A stretch of 64,000 nt of DNA from Volvox africanus (lineage: Eukaryota > Chlorophyta > Chlorophyceae > Chlamydomonadales > Volvocaceae), in assembly GCA_030268105.1 (NCBI GenBank), contig BSDZ01000015.1, positions 3,065,501-3,129,500 on the forward strand, read 5' to 3'. The translations under genes and the position numbers were made by a program. Below are positions 28,733 through 40,264 of this stretch, piece after piece. The number at the start of each line of letters is the position of its first letter. The stretch's first letter is position 1. The notes beneath the pieces are model-generated. The model saw only the letters and a list, made by a program, of their open reading frames with translations, searched no databases and had not been told where the DNA came from.

Positions 28733-31700
28733 TCAGGCACGACTGTTATGGCACGACTAATATGCCCCTGGAGGTCCAGGTTCTACCCCGACAGAGAGCG
28801 GGCCAAAGACCCTAATGTTAAGGGCAGGGTGCCCCCATGTCGATGGACGGTGACGACCCCAATTAAAGTGACCTGCGAGCTGACCAGTAGCGGAGTTGAC
28901 GCCTTAGTTGATTCGGCAGATTCCGCTGGATGCTGGTGGTGGGTGCTGAACCTGGGAAAACCACTGATTTCGGAGAAGTCGGCATGGGAGACTGGATGAG
29001 GGTGCCCCGAAACACCGGGGAAGGTAGGGACTGCCAGGTTAGTGGCCACGGGTGATGTACCCCCCTATCCTACACACATATATATGTATATGTGTAACAA
29101 TTTCATAACCTGCAGTTAACTACTACTGGGCGCCCGTCGTACGAATACGAATATTGCTGTACTGAACCTGGAGACCTCGAGTGAAATGTAGAGCCCTGGT
29201 GATGCGTCTAAGGTGCGTCATCCTCCTACAACCGATACCTCCAATCCCGCTACCGGCAAGCCCCATAATCATGCGGCTGCCGCTTAACATGCTAAAAATG
29301 GTCAGGGCTAGAAGAAACCAAAACGATTACTAGACCAGCTAAATGAAAGCAGAAGTTTGCAAGCTTGGTGTACCCATTTGCAAACAAACATAACATTTAC
29401 ACATTTACAACCACACGTACACATACACACATATACACACCTTGCCAGCACTGCCGCCATCTCCCTCCTCCATCGCATCTTCCTCGTTCTCCCCATCGCT
29501 GCCAGTTAGTTGACCTGGATCCAGCTCGTCCATCACGTGCGCAAGGCCCACCAGAAGGTCGTACGCGGCCGAGCGGGTCCTGCACGTGGTCACATGCGCG
29601 GTAGATGTACGGAAATATCATGATATCAAATAGATTAAATCCAACAAATAACGGTTTATTCAGATCTTCACGAGCTGCACGTACAAGCATGCTTCATCCC
29701 CCCTATTTTCACCCTCAGAAACACTCAACCCTTTCCCCATACACACCTAGACACGCGCACACGAGCTGTAAGCATTGGTGAGACTTCCGAAACACACACA
29801 CGGATTTTGTGAGTTTTCTATTCATCTGCTCTCCCCTAACTCCCTTTACGACTTCCCCTTCGTTTCCCTCCTCCACCCCCTCACCCAAAACACACACACT
29901 CCTTCCCCCTTTCAAAATTCCTTAATCTCCCCACACCTCTTATTCGCCTCCTTCGTCCCTAGTACGATTTCCGCAACCAGCTGTGCCGCCAGCTCCTTCT
30001 TCTGACCAACATCTGATAAGGTCCCTGCCCCCTCGTCCCCCTCCGCGCCCGCCATGGCCTCATCCTCTCCCTCCTGCCGTAGAATCCCGGGAGGCAGCTC
30101 CACGCCCGGCTGCTGCATGGCCACCAATACTGGTCGAATGAGCCGCAGCCGATAGCGACGCGCCGCAGAGATCGTGGCGGCGGCATCGCTGCCCAATAGC
30201 TGCGAGAAAAATTAATTAAACCAGAAATTGTAGAAGTGGGGGAGAGGCGAGGAAGGAGAAGTAGCAAAAAGGAGGAAAGGAAAAGTGAGAATTAATTATT
30301 TTGTGTACACTTAGGTTTTAAAACTTGCACTTTGGGGATCAGGCAGGGTCCAGGATAAAGCGTCGCATTAATTAAAAGATGAATAACATTAATCAATTGT
30401 ATAATTTATTTGTATTTGTGAATTTTAAAAAGGAATTTATTATTTGAATCTAGTAAAACATTTGTGTTAAATAGGAAAAAGGAAAGTATAACAAACAACC
30501 GAAATAAAAACATGTTAAAGACTTTGTTTATTTTTATGAGTAGCTGCCATCACGCCATTAGCTGCCATCACGCCATTAGTTGCCATCACGCCGACCCACC
30601 CGTCCACCTCCACATCCTCCCGCATAGCCCCCCCCCGCCGTACCTGCTTCAGTACCTCCCCTAGGTTTGCCCGCAGCCAGGGCTCCCTCGCCTCGGCCAA
30701 CACAGCCAACACTTTGAAGCCGCGCTTTTGAACAGAGGACTGAATGTGCGCGATAGCCGTCTTCGTGGCCTGGACGGGTAACGGTGCACGCGAGCCGAAT
30801 TCACGACATATGTACGACACAAAACCCAACATGTCATGCCGAAGTGGAGAGCTAGGAACCTGGTCAAAGATATCATGAAGATGAATGAAGACGACCGTCC
30901 ACATAAATATCGTATTAAAACACAAAATATGTACGACAAAAAATTGTAAAAAAGATTTAAAAATTTAAAATTTGTACGACAATATACGACACCTAGACAA
31001 AATGCATGCTAACCCCACCGTCACAAGCAGGAGGCCAGGGGACGAGCGCCGTATACCTTGAACAGTACATCTACGGCGGCATCTGGGAGGCCGTAGCTGA
31101 GCCACAGCGCTAGTTCCAAGAATGTGTTCCGTCGGGCGGATGGGTCCGTGCCGCCCTCTGTGACGATGTCGGCCGGAGGTACCTCCGCGGCCTCGTCCAT
31201 AATAATCTGTGTGGGTATTGAGTCAAGAGGGAGGGGTGAAGTGCTAGGGGCGCTACACCGTGGCCAGAAACCCCAAGCAGCGTGCATGTATGTGTCTGTG
31301 TATGTATGCATAAGTGTAGCGATAGCATAATCGCGATTGGCCACAAATTTAATTCGATTGCCGTACAGGTGCGAAAGCCTGACGGTTGCTCCGAACTTGC
31401 GTGTGGGTTTTCGTCACCCGAAGGACGTCCGGAAGGCGCTTCAGATGGCATGGAAGGAGCTGACCAGGTGGGCCTTATGGGTACGGAAAAAGACTGGAAG
31501 GAGCTGAGCAGGCAGGGCTCATGGCGTACGTGTATGTGTGTCTGTGTATGTGTCTGTGTCTGTGTCTGTGCATGTGTATGTGTATGTGTATGCGTGTCTG
31601 TGTCTGTGTCTGTGTGTATGTGACTTAGAATAAAGACATATGGAACCAGAAAAGATATTAAGATCCAAGGACACCCCTCCCTCGTCCTTCGTACTTGCCT

Positions 31701-34700
31701 TTGACAGCTTTTGCAATGCGGCTCGGAAGTAACCACCAACCACCGCCGTATCTGTAACCGCCGACATTGCGGCAATGGCGGCCGCATAAGGCCCACTGGT
31801 TCCGATCTCGGAGTTGTAAAAGGCCTTACACAACACCGACAGCCACTGTTTGTTAAAGGCCCTTAGTGCCGCCAGCGCCGCCTCCGCCTCCGCCGTGCCG
31901 TACCCAGGCGGTGGCGCACCGCCGTGCACCGCAGCGACGGCTGGATCCTCCGCTGCAGTGGCGGCGGCGGTGGCGGCGCCATCATCATCGTCTTCGTCGC
32001 CGCCACCACCGTGGCCGCCGGCAGCGGCAGCGCCACTAGGGCCGTGTGCCGTGGGGTCGGCGTACCCCACGAGATCCGGACCACGCCCTTCCGTAACGAG
32101 TACGTGCCGTACCTGACGTACATACGCACATGCACGCGCGCACAAATTGGCATGTCTTTGAGGCACTTCTAACCTGTCACGTTCTCAAGGAAACAAGCCC
32201 CCAAACGAGCCACAACCTGCCCGGGTTCATCTGGACGTGTAGGAGACGCGCCGAGTTCTTCCTGATTACGGAGCCGACCTCCCGCCTGCTCTCGACATCA
32301 CATATTTTAGTCCATTACCCTTGCCAACCGGCCCCCCCTCCGCATCCAAATGGCACGATATCGGGGGGATTTATCAATAGTCCCCCTGCCGACTGCGGCA
32401 CACGTGCACGTAAATACACACACACGCACTCTCCACCGCTGTTTGTTCACCCCTTCGGTCAACTATACCCAAATTATTCTCCTAACCGAATCCGTATGGC
32501 ACCGTACCTGAGCACACGCCCTCTGCAGCGCCTGGCAAATGGGGGGGTGAAGGTCGGGTCGGTTGTTGAAGGCGGCTGCCAGGGTTTTGACCACGGTGTC
32601 GTACACGTTGGGTAAATCCGTGGCCCAACTCATGAAGGCGGGCAGGCAGTGCCAGATCTTAGGGGGCGGCATAAGAAAGGGGAGGACGGGGAGGAGAGGA
32701 CACAGGCAGGTGGGGTCAGAGAAATCATACTACTGATGAAATAGATGATAAAAAATAAAGAAGTCGTATTGCTCATAAAGTGTCATGTCATTTATTTTAT
32801 GAGCAATGCATTAAAATAAAACATAATTCATTTGTTAACCATAAAAGAATGAGTGAAACAATAAGATATTATAAAAAAATCAGATCTGTCGAAATCAATA
32901 TTTTAGAGCTATTTAGGGAAATAAGCCAAACGAAATGGAAAGATAAACACTTTTCAAATATGTCAGATGAAACAATCAAAATGTAATAATTTATCAATCA
33001 TATATGTTATCAATGCGTCAAACACAATGCGGTTAGCACATCCATCCCTTTTAAGGATACCTGTAATTCCAGTGTGCGACACTTGAGAGCCATCGTCGCT
33101 GCAGCCGTACCTCCAGCCGCAGAAAACGCAGCGGCGCGCGCTCCGAGATCTTGAGCCAGAGGGAGCATCTCCTGAGGAAGCCCGTGTCACACGGAGGTGT
33201 ATGTGTATGGGTTATGAGCACATGGTTGCTAACGGTCACGAACATAACGATAACAACTAACAACTATTGACAGACGGGGGAGAGGGGGGAATACAACGAA
33301 ACTCGGAGGGTGGGAACGTAAACATATGAGGTGAGGGTGAGGGTGAGAGTGAATGGGCGGGTCGACATCAAAAAGGAGTGGGGAAAGAAAATACGGTTTA
33401 CAGGGTTTTAACCGAGCGCAACACCTGCCAAACTGCCGCCGTACAATTGTCGTACCTTGAACCAAAAACCGAGGGGGGCATGCCGCACATGTCGACGCAG
33501 TAATGGCAGGAGCCAGGTCCTGGGCTCTGCCGTACCAGCCAAACCTTCTTTGATCTGTAACGGCAGAACCTGTACGGCAAAACACGGTAGTAAGAGGGTT
33601 GCCACCGGCTTAACGGTTACTGCAACTACATGGTAGTTGGAAAAAAAACGCGTAGCGGCAGCAAAACACGACCACCGGAAACCACGTCCCTCTTCCCGCA
33701 GGAATATATTTGATATATAAATGTCAAAATTATTGAGGATAAAACGTATTTAATGAAAGTGTATAAAAATAAATTAAAAGGTTTAAATGAATACATACAT
33801 AGATATCGATACTTGACCCGTTATTGATAACTTAGTTTGCGATTACAATCCCAAACCCTGAGCTCCAGAAACCCCTCATCCTGCCGTACCTGCAGTACGG
33901 CTGCCGGTCCCAGCGCCCCAATTGCAGACCCCAACGTTGCCTCCGCCGCATTGCCGTACGCCGCCGTTGCCGGGCCCCTGCCGTCGTCATCACCAGCGCC
34001 GCTATCGGGTATATCGGCGGCGGCGGCGGCGTCCTCTGAGCCGGCGACGATAGCGCCCAGGCGCTCCAGGAGGGGCGCAGCGGCATCTTGCGCGCCCAGC
34101 TCACCCAACTTCTCAATCAGGGCTCCAGAAACTGACGTACGGTACGACAGAGTACGTCAATTAGGGGCGAGGTGCTATATCAAATCGTTTGCAAAACATT
34201 CGGGGAAAGAAGAATACTGATTCCCGACGGTGTCAGTCGTACAATAAGAAAATACTTACAATTTCTTGCCCCAAAATAAACGAATATTTTATGAAAATAT
34301 AACGAGTACAATAGATGGACGGTGACGACCCCAATTATAGTGACCTGCGAGCTGACCAGGAGCGGAGTTGACGCCTTAGTTGTTTCGGCAGATTTCGCTG
34401 GATGCTGGTGGTGGGTGCTGAACCTGGGAAAACCACTGATTTTGGAGAAGTCGGCATGGGAGACTGGATGAGGGTGCCTCAAAATACTGGGGAAGGTAGG
34501 GACTGCCAGGTTAGTGGCCACGGGTGATGTACCCCCCTATCCTACACACACAATAAATTGATATTAAAGACAAACTATCGTTCCTGGGCATATAAGGGCG
34601 TCGGCGCGTCACTTCTCCCCCCCCACACACACCCAAGTTCTAAGTTTCGTTGGGTTGCCAACAGAAGACCTTTTTGCATTCGTACTCATTACTTTAACAT

Positions 34701-37700
34701 TCGGCCTGCTTGATGCTCATGAAAGCCGTACAGGCCTTTCCGATATTCTAAGAGTACGGCATACCGGGTAGCGCCATGCCCCACGCGTCCTGGTACTGCG
34801 CCGAGAGGGCGGACGCTACCGCCGCCACCAGCGACGCCAACGCGGTGGGTCCTGCGCCGGCTCCAACTGCCGACCCACGGGTCATTCTGGCGGCATTGAT
34901 GACGTCCGGAGTCAGGCAGTCCGTGATGATGGCCCGAAGAACCTAAATCACAAACGGCACAAACGGTGTGTGTGTGTGTATGTGTGTATACCACCCTCCC
35001 TTGCCCCCTTCCTCCCTCCCCCTCCCACCCCACGCGCCCCTCCTCTGCAACGCCCCCCGCAGTCAGGTGGTGTCTCCGTCCCCCCCCCCCACACCCCACC
35101 CGCCCACAAGTAACCCGTGGTTTCACCAAAAGAGACCCAATGCTTCCCTCCCCCCCACATATACACACCCACATACACACCTCAAAGGTGCCGTACCGAA
35201 CTCCGTCCTGCTCCGCCGCCAGCTGTGGCACGAGCGCGTGTACGGTACGAGGCAGACGTGCCGCACACGCTGCGGGGTCCACCTCGGCCAGCTTGGCTAA
35301 GCCACCCTGAAGCCGTTGACGCGCACGATCAAGGTACGGCAAGCAGTCAACGCGCAGTCAACGCATTCGTACATCCAGTACAACAAGGACAAATTCGTAC
35401 CGGTCTTCTAAGCTTGTGGGGCTCTAGCGTGTAACGGACTCTTTGCGGGGAACCACAAGAGGTCCTAGATTTTGTAATTATTCTTCTTATTCTTCTTATT
35501 CTTCTTATCATTATTCTTTTTATTCTTATTCTTCTTCTAATTATTATTAGTCTTCTTATTATTATCATTATCAATATCATTATTATTATTATTACCGTTG
35601 TTGTTGTTGTGTGTGGGATAGGGGGGTACATCACCCGTGGCCACTAACCTGGCAGTCCCTACCTTCCCCGGTGTTTCGGGGCACCCTCATCCAGTCTCCC
35701 ATGCCGACTTCTCCGAAATCAGTGGTTTTCCCAGGTTCAGCACCCACCACCAGCATCCACCCACCATCCACCCACCACCGGCATGTTGTTGATGTTATTA
35801 CAAGTTTGAGAACTCGTAAGGCCCAGGGCATTTTGTTCATCGATTTCGGGTAACAAATCACCGATGCTGTCACTCGCCCGTTAAGAAGGCAGAGAGAGCA
35901 GATAACAGCACAGACAGACAGACAGACAGAGTCCCATGGACCCAATAACGATACGCCGCCCCTCCCTCCTGTCGAGCGGGAGTTTATAAAGAGCACACAC
36001 CTTATCCTCATACAGAGAGAGAGAGAGACACCCAAAACACACACACGCACACACGTCTCCCCCTACCCACCCACCCCCGCCTACCTCAAGCATCCTGCCC
36101 AAGGCCGAGAGCAGCCCCGCGTCCCTTCCGCTGCTCACCCAGAGCGACTCGGTCTCAATTACCACCTGGTCATATACGATACATGTACGACACATCAGCA
36201 TGTGTGTTCGAAGAAACGGAGGACGATATTACCAATTAATCCAATTTCTTTAATCTATGTTACGTTATTCAAGAGCTAGAGAGTACGGCAGGCTCAAATT
36301 AGGATAATACGGCAACTCGCTTTCCATAACCCAGGACTGCGATGCCTCCCTGGGTTTTGGCGTGGCCGTGGCATCCGCAAAAAACACCTCCCCCACGCCA
36401 GCTGTGGTCCAATCCCCCTGAGCCTCCCCTCCCTCCTCCGAACCTTTTGCCGTACATCATCCAGTGGGTGTTTTTGTGTCCCCCTTTCCCCCTTCAAACT
36501 TCAACCCTCGCCTCCTCCTCCCCAATCACTCACCCGTCCTACTTCTCCCCCTCCCTTATCCCTGATTTCCCCCCCCCCGCTCCACATACACATACACATC
36601 GGCCTCCCTCCCTCACCGTCAGCAGCCCAGCTAGGTCCCCCGGTGCCAGGCGGGTGATGGCGTCCTCCCCCCGGCCTCCCGCCCCGGCCAGTGCCGACAA
36701 AGCCTCAGTGGTGTGGCGGTCAAGCAGCGGCTGACGGAGGCTGTACAACTTCACCAGTAGCTCCGAAACCGCCTGTGTGGAAAGAATAAAATAAAATAAA
36801 ACACATTGGATTACATTAGGTAAAAATGAATTGAATAATTAAATAAAAAATAAAATAAATAGGTTGGTTTAATCTGTATTAACTTTCCCTCTCCCCACTC
36901 TTCCTCACCCCCTCCCCCCTCCTCCCCCCTGTCCCCGTCCCCGTCCCCGTCCCCCTCGCCGCCACCCTACCTTTGCTGTCTGCGGCGCCAGCAGCGGCAA
37001 CGCCCCCTTCAGCGCCGCGATCATGTGGAGCGCATCTGCCACCGCAGCGGCGATCGCCTCCTCAGCGGCAGAGCGCTGCTTGTTGGAGGCGGCGGCGGCG
37101 GACTGGGCGGCGGCGGCGGGGCCAGGCAGCACGCGCTGGCAGACTGCGCGATGGTGAGGAAGAACCCATTAAGCAATGTACGGCGGACCACGAAACATAT
37201 ACGAAAGCAATGATATATAAAAAACCAGAGAATCGGATCTAAGCAAGTTTACACATAAGATAGTACATATATACTTTCGCCCCTCCCCCCATCCTCGTCC
37301 GGACCCTCCCCTCCTCTCTCCCCCCTCTCTCCTCCCTCTCTCCCCCCTCTCCCGCCGTCCACACCCATACACACACGTACCCTTGAGCACCAGCTCGCTC
37401 GCGGCCCCCAGTGCGGAACTCCGCTGAAGTCCCGCCAGAGTCTCCACCAGCCCTTCCATCGCCCGCTTGCGAACCTGGCGGGAGAGGGGGGAGAGAGGAG
37501 AAGGGGGGTGTTCAAGCCAGCAAAGCGCCCGGCCCCTCCCTGGGCCGTATTGACCGATCTGACTCTCTTCTGTATATGAGTATTGCTAATTCTCAACAGG
37601 GGAAGGAGCAGTGACCAGCAGGAGGTGGCGGGGATTCGGAGCCGGTGGTGAACGAGGACGGAGAGAGCGACAAGCAGCCCATCCACCCAGCGACCGACCC

Positions 37701-38806
37701 CCACCCACTGACCCACCCAATGGCTCGCGGAGCCCTGTTGTCAGGTAACACACCTTGGGACGAGCATCAGTAGTGAAGTTCAGAAGTTGGTTGAAGGCCG
37801 GTACGGCAGCCAGCCATGCGGTCGGATCCGCGGCAGCAAGGACCTGGCGGCGGTTGAGAGGTAGATATCCGGAGCGAGCAGAAAGGCGGCGGGGAAGGGG
37901 GACCGTGAGTGCTCCACATGGGCAGTCAGGCCCCCCCCTGAAATATACACACATAAACACACACGTTGACCCACACACGCGCGTTCACATACACACGTTC
38001 ACATACACACGTTCACATACACATATAGATGGATGCTGGTGGTGGGTGCTGAACCTGGGAAAACCACTGATTTCGGAGAAGTCGGCATGGGAGACTGGAT
38101 GAGGGTGCCCCAAAATACTGGGGAAGGTAGGGACTGCCAGGTTAGTGGCCACGGGTGATGTACCCCCCCCCCTTATCCTACACACAACATATAGAGATAA
38201 ATCGCCCACCCCCACCACAACCGCACACCTGAGCCAGGCACCCGAGTGCTGCCTTCGCCATCGCTGCCTCTCCGGCATACGCTGCCAGCAGCGTCCCAAT
38301 CAACGTGGCGCTACTCGTGAAACGTGACCGCAACACATGATTGGGTAGACGCGGCATGACCACGGCCAGCAGTGTTAGCATTGCCAAGACCGCCTATCAC
38401 AGGGGGGGAAGAATTTGGGCGCTAACCAAATGCTTTCTGGCGTGAGCTTTCGTTTACGTGCCGCAAGAAACTCAAATGATGGAAAGTCAACCGGGATGGC
38501 AATGACCCAAGACCCAAGTTAAAATTTTGAAAATATGTCGATGTAAAAGCAATAATGGGGTATATTATGGTTTAGATGTATACTTACTTGCTGGGAGCCT
38601 TGGGTGCTCGGTTGCTCAAGGGCCGACATGATGGCGGCGAAGTAGCTGCTTGGGCTTGGAGAGAGGCCCTCATTTCGGATAACATCGGTAATGGCTCTCA
38701 AAACAGCAACCACTTGTTGTGACTCCGGCTGAGCTGAACGACCATAACGTTGCGCGACTTCAGTTGCAACGCCGCCGTCCGCATCCCCGCCATAATCAGA
38801 AGCCAT
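22636..38806 (-). CDS. RRP12: RRP12-like ribosome biogenesis protein (HEAT repeats)
   Basis: Large HEAT-repeat factor needed for maturation and export of pre-40S and pre-60S particles; nucleolus/nucleus. Exons: 38806-38588, 38393-38229, 37843-37754, 37474-37381, 37143-36971, 36772-36617, 36165-36085, 35306-35181, 34942-34765, 34131-33890, 33569-33456, 33171-33061, 32657-32508, 32112-31699, 31206-31057, 30859-30644, 30199-29937, 29579-29441, 28299-28177, 27452-27363, 26802-26695, 26406-26248, 25895-25735, 25153-24993, 24858-24665, 24311-24062, 23721-23648, 23370-23326, 22737-22636. They sum to 4548 bp (1515 aa), all in phase; human RRP12 has about 1297 aa. The N-terminus carries the NUC173-type region. 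Helical repeats follow, with an Asp/Ala/Gly-rich insert in exon 14. The C-terminal hallmarks are DPMDLLD (about 1275-1281), DFNRDPGTGKLVINEDEDD, PYAYWSLDRRMLNRR (about 1449-1463) and a basic Ala-rich tail. Intron 14 (31698-31207) uses a GC donor. Five copies of an interspersed repeat sit in introns 2, 7, 9, 18 and 28. Confidence 0.93.
22905..23221 (+). mobile_element. Interspersed repeat, copy A (317 bp), in RRP12 intron 28
   Basis: It begins ATGCCCCTGGAG and ends CCTATCCTACACACA. It is the same length (317 bp) as copy B and nearly identical to it. It is antisense to RRP12 and flanked by AT dinucleotide repeats. A common 3' end in all five copies plus 5' truncation of three of them suggests retroposition (a short LINE 3' fragment or SINE-like unit). 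Inside, a frame encodes about 90 residues (key SADSAGCWWWVLNLGKP) shared by A and B, which may be a remnant of a parent ORF. Confidence 0.75.
23415..23445. repeat. Perfect 13-bp inverted repeat, loop CTTTA
   Basis: ATATAATTCGTCT is followed by CTTTA and its exact reverse complement, forming a 31-nt hairpin in RRP12 intron 27 (23371-23647). No known element is attached to it. Confidence 0.85.
23789..23873. repeat. GGGGCTGGGGGT minisatellite
   Basis: G-rich repeats of GGGGCT/GGGGGT lie in RRP12 intron 26 (23722-24061). They are C-rich on the transcribed RNA and could form quadruplex on the plus DNA strand. Confidence 0.85.
26526..26692. repeat. (CA)n / ACACAG / ACACGT microsatellite
   Basis: About 165 bp of mixed CA repeats whose right end merges directly with the RRP12 intron 21 donor. 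The intron begins GTGTGTATAC at 26694 on minus. Confidence 0.9.
28762..29078 (+). mobile_element. Interspersed repeat, copy B (317 bp), in RRP12 intron 18
   Basis: Same start, end and length as copy A with few differences, antisense to RRP12. It is preceded by a (TA)n(TG)n run at 28690-28732 and followed by ATATATGTATATG. This is the best reference copy together with A. Confidence 0.75.
30542..30592. repeat. 18-bp minisatellite, 2.8 units
   Basis: AGCTGCCATCACGCCATT is repeated at 30542, 30560 and (partial, one mismatch) 30578, in RRP12 intron 16. Confidence 0.9.
31520..31625. repeat. (TG)n / TGTCTGTG microsatellite in RRP12 intron 14
   Basis: About 105 bp of TGTGTC, TGTATG and TGTCTG units lie between exons 14 and 15 of RRP12. 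Confidence 0.9.
32730..33010. other. AT-rich island with a Lys-rich ORF in RRP12 intron 12
   Basis: This 280-bp stretch is far more AT-rich than its neighbours. It carries a 68-codon plus-strand ORF (32780-32986) with keys MSETIRYYKKIRSVEIN and FREISQTKWKDK, which reads like protein and is not a simple repeat. It sits between exons 12 and 13 of RRP12, antisense to it. Candidates are an inserted organelle DNA fragment, a decayed element ORF, or chance in AT-rich DNA. I cannot assign it. Confidence 0.35.
34314..34550 (+). mobile_element. Interspersed repeat, copy C, 5'-truncated (237 bp), RRP12 intron 9
   Basis: It starts at the GATGGACGGTGACG block of the family (about 80 bp missing from the left) and ends CCTACACACACA. 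It is antisense to RRP12. Confidence 0.75.
35472..35600. repeat. (ATTCTT)n / (ATT)n microsatellite
   Basis: TTATTCTTCTTATT repeats grade into ATT and then GTT repeats that adjoin the 3' end of copy E of the interspersed repeat. They lie in RRP12 intron 7. Confidence 0.85.
35608..35759 (-). mobile_element. Interspersed repeat, copy E, 5'-truncated (152 bp), RRP12 intron 7
   Basis: This is the only copy in the same orientation as RRP12. On minus it runs from GGATGCTGGTGGTGGG to CCTATCCCACACACAAC and is followed by an (ACA)n tail. Just beyond its 5' end the sequence GGTGGGTGGAT is locally duplicated. Confidence 0.7.
38030..38188 (+). mobile_element. Interspersed repeat, copy D, 5'-truncated (159 bp), RRP12 intron 2
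   Basis: It starts at GGATGCTGGTGGTGGG, the same point as copy E, and ends CTTATCCTACACACAAC. It is antisense to RRP12 and preceded by a CACGTTCACATA repeat. Confidence 0.75.
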
Positions 38807-40264
38807 GTTTACTGGAAAAATGTGTCCTTTCGTTCGTGGAAACACGAAAAATCTAAATAAGTCGGAGACAATCAAATATTGCTAGAAAACATTATGAAAC
38901 CACATTAACGAACAACGTCGGGTACTTTACCAAACAGCGCAATTGAGCAATTTGTATTCAGCTTAGACCAGCACAATCTTTGCAGTTGTTGTATAACAAG
39001 GCATCATCATTAACTTTAGCTGGTAAAGCTGTATCAGGAATGCCAAGGAAGTTATTGTAAGGCCTTATGTTAACGAACTTGTAAAGCAGGCTTGACGTAT
39101 ACAAGCTCAAAGTTCTCATCCACCACCTTTCGTCTTCAGTGTGGTATTGCTGTAAAGCCACTTGGTCCCGAAAACGGGTTCTCCGAAGATACTTACAGTA
39201 ATCCTAGAGCTCATTTCATCGAGCGCAGTGACATTCGATAACCTGGAAGTTTTCATAACATCATTCTAGCCTGTCATATATCTCATAGGTCCAACCATAC
39301 AGCATTGGGTTCTTGACTTTGCACACGAACTGAACATCGAAGTTGCGAATCGGAGAAGGCATCCCAAATTGGAGGTTCTTAATTGAACATCTAATCCGTT
39401 AACCTTTAAATTCACTGGAGCAATGGGGAAGGTGAGCTGTGCCACCGGCTGCCAAGCCATCCGGAATGCGTTTCATCTCCACCAGTATCCACCCGCACCC
39501 ACACATCACGAATCGCCAAAGCCAAACGTAATCACAAAACGCATTTGCTTAGAGCATTTTCATTATGTTGGCGCGGGACAAGTAAGGAATGACAAAGCTG
39601 GTGGATTGGCTCGGAATGTACTCAAGGGCACGGCCAGCACCAGGCGCGCCTGCCAACAACCAGCACGCGAAAGAACACTCCACCAACCATTCCTTATTCC
39701 TCAACTTACGTTAACTTAGCTTGCGTTAACCTGTTTCTTCATAGCACTTTTCGGGCTGCACTGACGTCCACGTCATATGGTGATATGGTGATATGGTGAA
39801 AGCTAAGTCGAGGAAACGCGCAACGATGCGCATCGCGCTGCCTATTTATAGATGAACTTCTCTATCGTTGTCATTTTTTATGCCGCTATTGGAGGGTGAT
39901 ACGACACCTTTTCAACCACCACCATCACCCTTGGTCGCTTCTTTCCCCGTCCTTCCTTTCATATTCACCCTCTGGAATACACACTGGCATTAGGGATAAG
40001 GAAACAATCCAGAGAGGTTCGTACTTCCGTACTTTCATGCCAGTTTTGTGTTTGCGGACTTTTCCTACACCCCCCTTTTTCAACAACACCCCCCCTCCTA
40101 CACCTCATTCGAAAGGGGGAATTCCAATGCTGCGAAACCCGATCGTCATTCCCCCCTCCTCTCTCATCACCCAAGGACAAACAGTTGTCCACATAAACAC
40201 ACATGCACACACGTAAACACGCACACACGGTGTTTCCCCACTCCGATTTCCCCGAACTGCTCAG
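38807..40264. other. Divergent intergenic region upstream of RRP12
   Basis: RRP12 starts leftwards at 38806 and the plus-strand gene with exons from 40265 runs rightwards, so this 1.46 kb should hold both promoters and the missing 5' exon(s) of the latter. Weak candidates are the ATG near 39424 and one near 39566 (followed by a GTAAGG donor), but neither joins in phase to 40265. A minus-strand open stretch at 39266-39460 reads reasonably as protein but is unassigned. Confidence 0.45.
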
